Positions 26,581 to 35,464 of a stretch of DNA of 64,000 nt are shown here, piece by piece. Made by a program: the position numbers and the translations under genes. The notes under the pieces are model-generated. The model ran no database searches and had not been told where the DNA came from. It worked only from the letters and a program-made list of their open reading frames with translations. The number at the start of each line of letters is the position of its first letter. The first letter of the stretch is position 1. The stretch is taken from positions 5,313,579-5,377,578 of the forward strand of contig NZ_CP116899.1 of the NCBI RefSeq assembly GCF_030997045.1, given 5' to 3'. This DNA comes from Microbulbifer sp. TB1203. GTDB taxonomy: Bacteria; Pseudomonadota; Gammaproteobacteria; Pseudomonadales; Cellvibrionaceae.

Positions 26581-28203
26581 ATGTCCAAGCGACTCGTTCT
26601 GATGATTTCGGCCGCCTTGCTGGGGGCCTGTCAACAGAAAGTGGATCAACACCAGGCTCCGGCCTCTGTCGACACCGCGACCTATACCAACCCCATCATC
26701 CACGCCGATTATTCGGACCCGGATGCGGTCCGCGTGGGCGACGACTTCTACATGGTCTCGTCCAGTTTCAACAGTGCGCCCGGCCTGCCCATTCTGCACT
26801 CCCGGGATCTGGTCAACTGGCAGTTGATCGGGCACGTCTTCCAGCAGCAGGTACCGCTTGACGTCTTTGCCAGGCCCCAGCACGGCAAGGGCGCCTGGGC
26901 ACCCAGCTTCCGATACCACGACGGCAAGTTCTGGGTTTTCTACCCGGACCCGGATTTCGGCATTTACGTCACCACCGCCGAGGACCCGACCGGCCCCTGG
27001 AGCGAGCCAAAGCTGATCCTGGAGGGCAAGGGTATCATCGATCCCGCGCCCCTCTGGGACGACGACGGACAGGCTTACCTGCTGCATGCCTGGGCAGCCA
27101 GCCGGGCCGGTTTCAACAATGTGATCACCCTGCACAAAATGTCCGCGGACGGCACCAAAGTGCTGGACGAAGGCAAAGTCATCATCGACGGCGGCGACTA
27201 CCCCCTGCACCACACGGTGGAAGGGCCCAAGGTCTACAAGCGCAACGGCTACTACTATGTGTTCGCGCCGGCCGGCGGCGTGGAAATGGGCTGGCAGACG
27301 GTGTTCCGCGCCCGCGATATCCAAGGGCCCTACGAGCACCGGGTGGTGCTCGCCCAGGGGAATACCGCCATCAACGGTCCCCACCAGGGGGCCTGGGTGA
27401 CCACGCCGGGCGGCGAGGACTGGTACCTGCACTTCCAGTACAAGGAGGCCTACGGTCGTATCGTTCACTTGCAGCCGATGCAATGGAGGGACGACTGGCC
27501 GGTGATCGGCGCCGATGAGGACGGCGACGGCAAAGGCGAACCTGTCCTGACTTACAGAAAACCCGACGTTGCGCAGCCGTCGACCGATTTCCGCATAGCC
27601 ACCAGTGACGAATTTGGTTCGGTAAAACTCGGGCCCCAGTGGCAGTGGAATGCCAACTGGCAGGACGACTGGTATTCCCTCGGGGACCGCGAGGGCTGGC
27701 TGCGGCTCGCGGCCCAGCCGTTGCCGGCGGATGCCAAGGTCCCGAACCTGTGGGAAATGCCCTCCCTGCTGCTGCAGAAATTCCCCGACCGGGAATTCCA
27801 GGTGACGACGAAACTGCAACTGGGCGGCGAGCAGCCCCTGGATGCCGGACTGCTTATTTACGGCTACGACTACGCCTGGCTGGGCTTGCGCAGCGGTGAC
27901 GCCGGCTACCAACTGGTTCATGAGGTTTGCCCCGGCGCGATGACGGGGTGTGTACTGCGGGAAACGGTGGTGGCCAATCTGAAAGAGCCGGTGATCGAAG
28001 TACGTGCCACCGTAAGGGAAGAGGGACGGGTGCTCTTCGCCTATCGAACCGGAGGCGAAACCTTTACCGATTTCAACGAAGGCTTTCTGGCCAAGCCGGG
28101 GCGCTGGGTTGGGGCGCATTTTGGGATTTTTGCGCGATCCGGCTCCCCGACCGGTGGAGGATATGCCGATTTTGATTACGTAAGGGTACAGGAAAGCCTG
28201 TAG
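26581..28203 (+). CDS. Two-domain GH43 glycosidase lipoprotein
   Basis: 540 residues. Lipoprotein signal LLGAC (Cys17). Five-bladed propeller with base Asp46 (ADYSDPDA), Asp154 (IIDPAP) and acid Glu214 (TVEGPKVYK). A C-terminal beta-sandwich (about residues 340-540, with LDAGLLIYGYDYAWLGLR) is typical of long GH43 beta-xylosidases and alpha-L-arabinofuranosidases acting on xylan or pectin side chains. The upstream operator links it to the LacI regulon. It is probably co-transcribed with a second GH43 that begins 68 bases downstream. Confidence 0.9.
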   Translation: MSKRLVLMISAALLGACQQKVDQHQAPASVDTATYTNPIIHADYSDPDAVRVGDDFYMVSSSFNSAPGLPILHSRDLVNWQLIGHVFQQQVPLDVFARPQHGKGAWAPSFRYHDGKFWVFYPDPDFGIYVTTAEDPTGPWSEPKLILEGKGIIDPAPLWDDDGQAYLLHAWAASRAGFNNVITLHKMSADGTKVLDEGKVIIDGGDYPLHHTVEGPKVYKRNGYYYVFAPAGGVEMGWQTVFRARDIQGPYEHRVVLAQGNTAINGPHQGAWVTTPGGEDWYLHFQYKEAYGRIVHLQPMQWRDDWPVIGADEDGDGKGEPVLTYRKPDVAQPSTDFRIATSDEFGSVKLGPQWQWNANWQDDWYSLGDREGWLRLAAQPLPADAKVPNLWEMPSLLLQKFPDREFQVTTKLQLGGEQPLDAGLLIYGYDYAWLGLRSGDAGYQLVHEVCPGAMTGCVLRETVVANLKEPVIEVRATVREEGRVLFAYRTGGETFTDFNEGFLAKPGRWVGAHFGIFARSGSPTGGGYADFDYVRVQESL

Positions 28204-28271
28204 TGAATAGCAGCTCGGTCGTGCCCGGTGCGCGATTTATCGAAGTGATGAAACAATAATGAGGGAAATCC

Positions 28272-29678
28272 ATGTCTATGCTCCGTAGTCTGTCTCTGAT
28301 TGTGGCGCTTGTGCTTCCGGCCTGCGCCGCTACAGCTGAATCCGAAAATGCCGGCCCCAACCCGCCGGGCCGCTGGGACGCCCCCAGTACCGGCAATCCC
28401 TTCGTCCCCGGCTACTGGGCCGATCCCACCATCATCGTCCACGATGACACTTTCTATATTTATGTCACCACCGACGGCCCCGGCTGGGGTGCGAACGAGC
28501 TGACGGTCTGGCACTCGAAGGATTTTAAAAACTGGAAAAATACAGTGCTCAATTGGCCCGCCCGCGATGACAACTTTACGAATGTCTGGGCGCCCGACGT
28601 CATCGAAGGGGCCGATGGCCGCTTCTACATGTATATTTCCATCAATCATGAAATCTGGGCCGGTGTCGCCGACCATCCGCTCGGGCCCTGGCGCAATGCC
28701 CTTGATAAGGACAAGCCCTTCATCGCCCGCGATTTCGATCCCGAGGTACACCACATCGACGCCAATGCCTTTATCGACGACGACGGCCAGGCCTATCTGT
28801 ACTGGGGCTCCGGCTGGGAATGGGAACGCGGCCCCGGTTACGTCGGCTTGCTCGCCGATGATATGGCTTCCTTCACGAAACCACCTCGCCGCACTCACCC
28901 GCCGCACTTTTTCGAAGGCCCTTACATGCTCAAGCGCGACGGCCGCTATTTCCTGATGTACAGCGATGGCAAAGTCTCCGAGCCGAGTTATAAAATCCGC
29001 TACAGCTATTCGAAATCCCCGACCGGCCCCTGGACCGAGCCGGAACAGAGCCCGATTCTGGTCACCAGCGCCGACCGCACCGTCTTCGGTCCCGGCCACC
29101 ATTCGGTGCTCCAGTGGAAAGGGGATTACTACCTCGTCTACCACCGCGACGCCAACCCGTTCATGGGCATGGCCCATCGCCAGCTGTGTATCGACCGCCT
29201 GGTCTTTAATAAGGACAATCTCATTGAGCGGGTGGTGCCGACCCATCGCGGCGCTTTTCCCCAGGTGACGGACGAGCAACAGCCGGCCAATCTTGCATTC
29301 GGCGCGAAAGTCACAGCCTCCTCCGCGGCGGAAAACTACGAAGCCGAACGTCTCGTCGACGACAATTACGGCACGCGCTGGTCGGCCGCCGAGAGCGACG
29401 AGTCACCCTCTCTCACGATCGACCTGGGTGAAGTAAAAACCACCCGCCGTATCGAGATTTTCCCGGAGTATGCAACCAAGTATTACAAGTACAGGGTCGA
29501 AACCTCAAGCGACGGCAAGCGTTGGAAAGGCCACAGCGATTCCGGCACGACCGCCTCGCGCGGTATGCCCTGGGTGCATGAAAAAAACACCGACGCCCGT
29601 TATGTCAGGGTCTCACTGCTCCCCGGCAAGGATGTTGACGCTCCGCGCCAGTCGCTTTGGGAGGTGAAGGTCTATTGA
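28272..29678 (+). CDS. GH43 glycosidase with C-terminal F5/8 type C domain
   Basis: 468 residues, exported (signal LVLPACAATAE, possibly a lipoprotein at Cys18). GH43 residues are Asp51 (WADPTII), Asp163 (IDANAF) and Glu215 (FEGPYML). A discoidin/F5-8C carbohydrate-binding sandwich follows at about 345-468 (NLAFGAKVTASSAAENYEAE to the C-terminal EVKVY). The binding module suggests action on a larger polymer than the companion GH43. Specificity (arabinose, xylose or galactose) is not resolved. Confidence 0.9.
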   Translation: MSMLRSLSLIVALVLPACAATAESENAGPNPPGRWDAPSTGNPFVPGYWADPTIIVHDDTFYIYVTTDGPGWGANELTVWHSKDFKNWKNTVLNWPARDDNFTNVWAPDVIEGADGRFYMYISINHEIWAGVADHPLGPWRNALDKDKPFIARDFDPEVHHIDANAFIDDDGQAYLYWGSGWEWERGPGYVGLLADDMASFTKPPRRTHPPHFFEGPYMLKRDGRYFLMYSDGKVSEPSYKIRYSYSKSPTGPWTEPEQSPILVTSADRTVFGPGHHSVLQWKGDYYLVYHRDANPFMGMAHRQLCIDRLVFNKDNLIERVVPTHRGAFPQVTDEQQPANLAFGAKVTASSAAENYEAERLVDDNYGTRWSAAESDESPSLTIDLGEVKTTRRIEIFPEYATKYYKYRVETSSDGKRWKGHSDSGTTASRGMPWVHEKNTDARYVRVSLLPGKDVDAPRQSLWEVKVY

Positions 29679-29746
29679 TCCGTCGGGTTTATCGGTCTGA
29701 TCAACTCATAACGGATGCATGTGTGGAGCGAACCGGCGTAAATTTC

Positions 29747-29939
29747 TAACTCAAGTTTCGGAGTTCGAGGTGCTGTCCGATGGCACAAGCCGGGGCGGGG
29801 TACGCCTTTCTGGGACTGTCTGCGGGAGGGACCTCGCGGACAAGCCTACAGGGATGTATTTAGGGGGGCGCCTAGCCCGTGTCCCAGAAAGGTCTACCCC
29901 CGCCCCGGCTCCCGGAATTAAATCCCGAAACTCGAGTTT
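29747..29939. repeat. MITE-like element with AACTCRAGTTTCGG ends
   Basis: The left end TAACTCAAGTTTCGG and the right end CCGAAACTCGAGTT are inverted matches, about 193 bases apart, enclosing shorter palindromes such as GGGGGGCGCCTAGCCC. A partial copy lies at 8704. It abuts the GH115 remnant. Confidence 0.65.
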
Positions 29940-29958
29940 CAAAAGCAAGGCAATCGCA

Positions 29959-30529
29959 ATGAATTTCCCATCAGCAATTCGCACTGCCGGTAACTGGTGG
30001 ATTGCATACCCCGGTATCGCTCTTGCCATGCTCGGCGTCCTCCTGCCTTCACCTGCCACGTTCGCCGAAGTCTTCACGACTGCGAGCGACACGCCCCCAA
30101 AATCCGAATACCGCTCCACCCGCATCTGGGCTCCCTATGACGGCATGACACCATCGGTCCCCCGTCAGCCCGATTACTTTGCGGTCCCTTTCATGTCCGT
30201 ATCCGAGGCGCCATCCGACGGATCCATGAAAATTGCCGGAGATGATCAAGCGGCCCCCATCTACTACAGCGCGGCGGACGCCAAGGTCGTGGAAATTGCC
30301 GCCAATGCCCTACGTGACAACATCCGGCGGGTTACCGGCTTATTGCCCAGGGTTTCCACCGAGGCGCCTGCGGCCCCCACCGCCATCCTCATCGCAACGG
30401 TGGGGTACCAATCCCGGTTTACAGACCATCCGGGTCTGGATGGTTGATGCCGGCGTGGTTCTCGATAAACTGACCGTCGAGATCGCCTCCGGCACCTCCG
30501 AAGTCGAGGATCTCAGTGAGCGAGAATAA
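29959..30529 (+). pseudogene. GH115 alpha-glucuronidase with large internal deletion
   Basis: ATG 29959 opens a signal-peptide-bearing frame whose residues about 90-155 (APIYYSAADAKVVEIAANAL; DNIRRVTGLLPRV; AILIATVG) match the N-terminal domain of GH115. The frame stops near 30447. In another frame, IRVWMVDAGVVLDKLTVEI matches the extreme C-terminus of the same family (WMVDPGVVLDKLVID). About 160 N-terminal and 30 C-terminal codons remain of a protein usually over 800 residues, so the catalytic middle was lost in a single deletion that also shifted frame. GH115 removes (4-O-methyl)glucuronic acid from xylan and arabinogalactan. Confidence 0.75.
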
Positions 30530-30555
30530 TCGAGGCTGACAAGCGAGTATGCATT

Positions 30556-31791
30556 ATGGATCGACGTAATTTTCTCAAGGCAGCTCCGCTGCTCGGCGCC
30601 GGAGCCCTGGCGGCGCCCCGGTTGCAAGCCGTGGATATCCCGGAAAGAGGTGTTATCACTGACCATCGGCGGTATTGGCTGGATTTGCTCGATCGAATCT
30701 CCAGGCCATTGCTGGAAGCCGGCAGTACAGGGCAATTGAAAAGTACCATGCGGGTGGAAACCACCACGGGGTCCAAGACCAAACCCTCTACCTACCTGGA
30801 AGGCGTGGGGCGCCTGCTGGCTGGCATCGCTCCCTGGCTGGAATCGGACTCCGGTGGCACGGCGGAAATCGAACTTCGCAACCATTACCGGGATCAGGCC
30901 GTTGCCACTGTAGCGGCCATTGTCGATCCGCAGTCACCGGACTACCTGTTTGACCATATGGAACCGCAGATGCTGGTGGATGCGGCTTTTCTGGGTCATG
31001 CCTTTTTGCGCGCTCCACGGCGGCTTTGGCACTCGCTTCCCGCACAGACGCAGCAGCAGGTCGTCAGTTGTTTCCAGGCCACCCGCGAGGTAAATCCGTA
31101 TTACTCGAACTGGTTACTGTTCAGTGCCATGATCGAGGCCTTCCTGCTGGCAAACGATTTGCCCTTTGACATTATGCGAATCAATCTGCCGGTGAAAAAG
31201 CATCAGGAGTGGTACCTTGGCGACGGTATCTACGGCGACGGTGAAGAGTTCCACTGGGATTATTACAACAGCTTTGTCATTCAGCCCATGTTGATGGACA
31301 TTGCCACAGTGATGCGGGACAAGAATAAAATCGCCGCGGAAGAGGTGGAGACCCTGAGCCGCCAATTCAGTCGCTATGCGGCCATTCAGGAGCGGCTGAT
31401 ATCGCCCGAAGGCACCTACCCGGCGATCGGCCGATCCATTGCCTATCGAATGGGCGCTTTCCAGCACCTGTCACAGGCCGCCCTGCAGCACCGCTTGCCG
31501 GAGGAGATCAAGCCAGCCCAGGTGCGGTGTGCGCTGACTGCGGTCATGGATCGCCAGATGACGGCGCAGGGGACCTTTGACGCAAACGGCTGGTTGCAAA
31601 TCGGGTTTTGCGGTCATCAGAATGCGCTGGGTGAATATTACATATCCACCGGAAGCCTGTATCTCTGCAGCACCGGCTTGCTTGCGCTGGGCCTGCCTGT
31701 CAAAGACCCTTTCTGGGCCGATGACGACGAACCCTGGACGGCCGTGAAAATCTGGAGAGGTGAAAACCTTCCAGCCGATCACGCGTTGTGA
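30556..31791 (+). CDS. DUF2264 protein with Tat signal (possible exo-glucuronidase)
   Basis: 411 residues. The N-terminus MDRRNFLKAAPLLGAGALAA is a twin-arginine signal, so it is exported folded. The body resembles the DUF2264 (alpha/alpha)6-barrel family: YLEGVGRLLAGIAPWL, NPYYSNWLLFSAMIEAFLL, WYLGDGIYGDGEEFHWDYYN. From memory, members have been linked to a beta-glucuronidase family (GH154) active on arabinogalactan; treat that as a lead, not an assignment. It follows the GH115 remnant by 26 bases, hinting at a former two-glucuronidase operon. Confidence 0.75.
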   Translation: MDRRNFLKAAPLLGAGALAAPRLQAVDIPERGVITDHRRYWLDLLDRISRPLLEAGSTGQLKSTMRVETTTGSKTKPSTYLEGVGRLLAGIAPWLESDSGGTAEIELRNHYRDQAVATVAAIVDPQSPDYLFDHMEPQMLVDAAFLGHAFLRAPRRLWHSLPAQTQQQVVSCFQATREVNPYYSNWLLFSAMIEAFLLANDLPFDIMRINLPVKKHQEWYLGDGIYGDGEEFHWDYYNSFVIQPMLMDIATVMRDKNKIAAEEVETLSRQFSRYAAIQERLISPEGTYPAIGRSIAYRMGAFQHLSQAALQHRLPEEIKPAQVRCALTAVMDRQMTAQGTFDANGWLQIGFCGHQNALGEYYISTGSLYLCSTGLLALGLPVKDPFWADDDEPWTAVKIWRGENLPADHAL

Positions 31792-31837
31792 TTCCAGTCA
31801 TATGCGGTTCGCTTACACGAAGATAACGTAAGGACAC

Positions 31838-31954
31838 CTCTAAAAAACGTCTCCCGTCACCCCCGCGGAGGCGGGGGCCCAGTAACCGCGGAGTTCTGGA
31901 TTCCCGCGTGAGCTTCGCTGCTCTGACGAGTCGCGGGAATGACGATTTTTAGAG
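31838..31954. repeat. MITE-like element with CTCTAAAAAWCGTC ends
   Basis: The termini CTCTAAAAAACGTC and GACGATTTTTAGAG are inverted matches 117 bases apart. The interior holds CACCCCCGCGGAGGCGGGGG and CGCGGGAATGACG, a widespread proteobacterial intergenic repeat type. It lies in the gap before the LacI gene. Confidence 0.75.
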
Positions 31955-32084
31955 ATGCCCGCAGATACTGAGTGAAGGTTGTAGGTGTGGATACGCTTCG
32001 CTTACCCATCCTACAGATTGACTGAGTGCCATTCGGCAAGAAAGTCAGCTAGAGTAAATCTTACCATTTGATGCTGGAGAGGCA

Positions 32085-33137
32085 TTGTTGAACAACAATA
32101 ATCGAGCCAAGCGAGCCACCGTCACCATTCACGACGTCGCCCGCCACGCGAAAGTCTCCTCGATGACAGTGTCCCGGGTGATCAATGGGCAGCCCAACGT
32201 CCGCGAGGCGCTTCGCCAACGTGTTTTGGAATCGATCAAGGAACTCGATTACACGCCCAATATTGCCGCGCGGTCAACTCGCATCGGTTTGGGGGCGACG
32301 AGGATCGGTATCCTGTTCTCGAACCCTTCAGAGAGTTATCTGAGCAAGATCATGGTGGGGAGCCTCGAGCAGTCGCGTAAACTGGGCTGTCAGCTGATCC
32401 CCGAATATTGCGCCGGGCTAAGTTCGCAGAAGAAGGCGGTCGATCGCCTGGTCGAGGCGGGGGTGGAAGGGGTCATACTTCCGCCCCCGCTGTGCGATTC
32501 CGAATCGACGGTGCGGATGTTGACCGGCCTGGACATTCCCGTAGTGGCACTGGCAACCGCCAGACCGCTTCCGGAGGTGTCCGCGGTATATATCGACGAC
32601 TACCGGAGCGCGATATCGATAACCCGTCATCTCATCAAGCTGGGGCACCGGAAAATTGCCTTCGTCAAGGGCGATCCGGCGCACACCCCCTCGGAATGCC
32701 GGCTGGAAGGCTTTCTCAAGGCGATGGATGAGGCCGGTCTGACGGTACCTGAGAACTGGATTGCTCCCGGCCGTTTCACCTACAAATCCGGTTTGGCAGC
32801 GGCGGAGATGCTATTGAGCGGGGACGAAACGCCCACCGCCATTCTCGCTTCCAACGACGACATGGCGGCGGCCGTCATTTCTGTAGCGCAGGGCCGTGGA
32901 ATTCGCGTCCCGGAAGAGCTGAGTGTGGCTGGTTTTGACGATACGCCTATTGCCAGCATTATCTGGCCGGACCTGACCACGATACACCAGCCGATAACCG
33001 CCATGGGCAGCGCTGCGGTTTCGATCATCCACAAGATGGTCAGTGATCTGAGGAAGGGTGGGGCGTTGAAACCCATTCACCAGCGCATGACATACAAACT
33101 TGTCAAGCGCCATTCCTCAGGCAAGGCGCTGTCCTGA
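32085..33137 (+). CDS. LacI-family transcriptional regulator
   Basis: 350 residues from TTG 32085 (a second TTG follows at once). GGAGAGG just upstream supports one of these rather than an internal ATG. N-terminal LacI helix-turn-helix TIHDVARHAKVSSMTVSRVI at about residues 13-32, hinge near SIKELDYTPNIAARS, then a periplasmic-binding-protein-like effector domain ending RMTYKLVKR. It stands 355 bases before the first GH28-like gene, whose promoter carries a perfect GTTATCGATAAC. The recurrence of that palindrome at five or six places makes this protein its likely reader. The inducer is probably a sugar or uronate from the substrate. Confidence 0.9.
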   Translation: MLNNNNRAKRATVTIHDVARHAKVSSMTVSRVINGQPNVREALRQRVLESIKELDYTPNIAARSTRIGLGATRIGILFSNPSESYLSKIMVGSLEQSRKLGCQLIPEYCAGLSSQKKAVDRLVEAGVEGVILPPPLCDSESTVRMLTGLDIPVVALATARPLPEVSAVYIDDYRSAISITRHLIKLGHRKIAFVKGDPAHTPSECRLEGFLKAMDEAGLTVPENWIAPGRFTYKSGLAAAEMLLSGDETPTAILASNDDMAAAVISVAQGRGIRVPEELSVAGFDDTPIASIIWPDLTTIHQPITAMGSAAVSIIHKMVSDLRKGGALKPIHQRMTYKLVKRHSSGKALS

Positions 33138-33491
33138 TGGAGTCCCTTTTCGCCGGTTTTTCGTGAAATGCAACAACCGGTCTACGGAGGAAGCCGGATC
33201 TGGACAACAAAATTCTATAAAGGCCTCAAACAGCAGAAAATTTTCCGGGAATGAGGAATTAAGTGCCAAAAAGGGCTTATCAAATGTTTCAATATTATTT
33301 ATAGTATTGTAACAATGAAGATATAAAAGGTGGGCCGGGCTTACGTTTCCCGGACCTCGAACGTCGGTCCGGTTTGCGGATCCGGCGTTTTTTACCACCG
33401 AATCTGTTATCGATAACAATAATTTGAACGGTTTGAGCCGATACCGGAGCGCGACAGCCCCGCCGGAGCTGCCGGATGAGAGGAGCCATTC
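33138..33491. other. Regulatory gap between LacI gene and first GH28-like gene
   Basis: AT-rich stretch (33270-33330), a GC-rich stretch and the operator at 33406. No gene seen. Confidence 0.5.
33406..33417. promoter_or_regulatory. LacI-type operator
   Basis: Perfect GTTATCGATAAC palindrome 74 bases before the GH28-like start. The bases after it (AATAATTTGAACGGTTTGAGC) resemble those after the copy at 37188 (TTTCAACAATTTGAGCC), so the conserved block extends beyond the palindrome. Confidence 0.75.
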
Positions 33492-34997
33492 ATGACCAAA
33501 CCAGGCATTCCAGACAAGTCCGCACAGGGCACCCTGCCACATAATTCCAGTGGAAGACATTGGGCGTTGGGGCGGGTGGTGCGAGCCGTGGCAGCGCCTT
33601 TCGCGCTCCTGGTATGCAGCTGGGGCATGCCCGCGCTGGCGCAGGAGGAATTGATTGTCTACCCGCCTCCGGCGCCGCCGGTTTTCTATTCACACCTCAA
33701 CGATGATTTCACCGTGCGGGTACGCAAACCCGGCGGGACCTGGCAAGACCTGTATGAATACAATGTGATGGTCGACCTGGACAAGCCGCAGGCCGCGACC
33801 ATGGTCCGCTTCGATATGGACGGACCGGTAGAGGTGTCCGTACGCAAGAACAACGGCGACTTTCGCAATGTGCGGGTGCGGCCGTTGGCGGCGGGCATCA
33901 AGGCGAAGATCGGCCGTTTCGGCCACACCGCCACGTTTACCATTGATCGGCCGCGCAAGTTGTCCGTCGAATTCGACGGCGACCGGCTCCACAATCTCCA
34001 TGTCATCGCCAACCCCATCGAGACGCAAAGGCCCGATCCGGAGAGCCCGGACATTATCTGGTTCGGCCCCGGTGTGCACGAACCGCCCGAAAATGAAAAG
34101 GGGTTTCGTATCCCTTCGAATAAAACCGTCTATCTGGAAGCCGGTGCCCTGTTGCGTGGGCCCATAGTTCTCGACCGGGTGGAAAATGTGAAGGTCCTGG
34201 GCAGGGGCATGCTCGACAAGCCGCAGCGAGGATTCGAGGTTACTTTTTCCAAGAATATCGTCATCGATGGGCCGACGGTGCTGAACCCCAAACATTACAC
34301 GGTGTTCTGTGGCCAGTCTTCGGAGCTTGTCATTCGCAACCTGAAAACCTTCAGTGCCGATAAATGGTCCGATGGCCTGGATTTCATGAGCTGCTCCGAT
34401 GTGGAGGTGGACGATGTCTTTCTGCGCACCTCGGACGACAGCATCGCCATCTATGGACACCGCTGGGATTACTACGGCGATGTGCGGAATTTCCGCGTCA
34501 CCAATTCGGTCCTGTGGGCCGACGTCGCGCACCCCATCAACATCGGCATACACGGCAATGCCGAGGAGGGCAGTGAGGGCGAACTGATCGAAAACCTGCT
34601 GTTTCAAAATATCGACATCCTCGAACACGACGAGGACGATCTCACTGCCCAGGGCACCATGGCGATCAACGTCAGCGACAGGAACCTGGCCCGCAACGTA
34701 CTTTTCGATACGATCCGGGTGGAGGATTTCCAGGAGGGCCAGCTGCTAACCCTGGGCGTGGTCTTCAGTGAAAAATACAGCGCAGCACCTGGGCGCGGGG
34801 TCGAAAATGTCACCTTTCGCAATATCAGTTACAACGGCCCCAATATCAAGGCATCGGTTCTCGCCGGCTACGACGAGGAGCGCGCTATACGCGGAGTGCT
34901 CTTCGAAAATTTGCAAATCAACGGGCGCAAAGTGCGCAACGCAGATGAGGCGAATCTGGATATTCGCGGCCATGTTTCCGGAGTAGAGTTTCGTTGA
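33492..34997 (+). CDS. GH28-like beta-helix glycosidase, copy 1
   Basis: 501 residues; GAGAGGAG precedes the ATG. A signal peptide with a long n-region ends at PALAQ (about residue 51). An N-terminal beta-sandwich (about 55-180) precedes a right-handed beta-helix. In the helix, SDGLDF (Asp294) and SDDSIAIYGH (Asp315, Asp316) are arranged like the catalytic Asp pair of GH28 polygalacturonases, and HPINIGIHG follows. GH28 cuts galacturonan or rhamnogalacturonan with inversion. The classical GHG and RIK motifs are not obvious, so the substrate may be a different acidic glycan. It is tandemly duplicated at 35465. Confidence 0.75.
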   Translation: MTKPGIPDKSAQGTLPHNSSGRHWALGRVVRAVAAPFALLVCSWGMPALAQEELIVYPPPAPPVFYSHLNDDFTVRVRKPGGTWQDLYEYNVMVDLDKPQAATMVRFDMDGPVEVSVRKNNGDFRNVRVRPLAAGIKAKIGRFGHTATFTIDRPRKLSVEFDGDRLHNLHVIANPIETQRPDPESPDIIWFGPGVHEPPENEKGFRIPSNKTVYLEAGALLRGPIVLDRVENVKVLGRGMLDKPQRGFEVTFSKNIVIDGPTVLNPKHYTVFCGQSSELVIRNLKTFSADKWSDGLDFMSCSDVEVDDVFLRTSDDSIAIYGHRWDYYGDVRNFRVTNSVLWADVAHPINIGIHGNAEEGSEGELIENLLFQNIDILEHDEDDLTAQGTMAINVSDRNLARNVLFDTIRVEDFQEGQLLTLGVVFSEKYSAAPGRGVENVTFRNISYNGPNIKASVLAGYDEERAIRGVLFENLQINGRKVRNADEANLDIRGHVSGVEFR

Positions 34998-35464
34998 TAC
35001 TTTGCCCGCCCCCGTCGACGAGCATGGCCAGGCGTTCCAGGGCATTAGTCGTGAGCGTGCAGAGCGCGGGTAAGGGGCGATCAGCGGCAGTTGGGAGCCA
35101 CCTGTAATCTCCGAACCGCGGAATAAAATCGAAGAGTCAGGTGGGATATTGATCAACTTGGTCCAATGCCGAGGCGGAATGTAGAGAATTTTCCTAAATA
35201 AAAGAAAGGCATTTGGGGCTTGTTAAAAGGGGTTTCCTTATTATTGGTAATGCAATAATGTACAGGTAAGGAAGCTTTTCTGGGTAAGTCACCAGTTCCA
35301 GAATCCATCCCCGGTTCAGATGAGCGGGTAAAAATGATGGTTTCTGATATCGATAACAAAAAAGGCGATTTTCCGAATATTCAGGCCCCGGGAGTCGCTT
35401 AAATCAAAGTATCGGGCGCGGCTACGCGTTCCAGGACTATAGAAGAGCGTGTGGGGAGCTGTTC
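34998..35464. other. Gap between tandem GH28-like genes
   Basis: 467 bases with no recognisable gene. It ends in the second gene's promoter with an operator at 35346; 35180-35270 is AT-rich. Confidence 0.5.
35346..35357. promoter_or_regulatory. LacI-type operator, one mismatch
   Basis: GATATCGATAAC differs from the consensus palindrome only at its second base. It lies 107 bases before the second GH28-like start. Confidence 0.65.
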
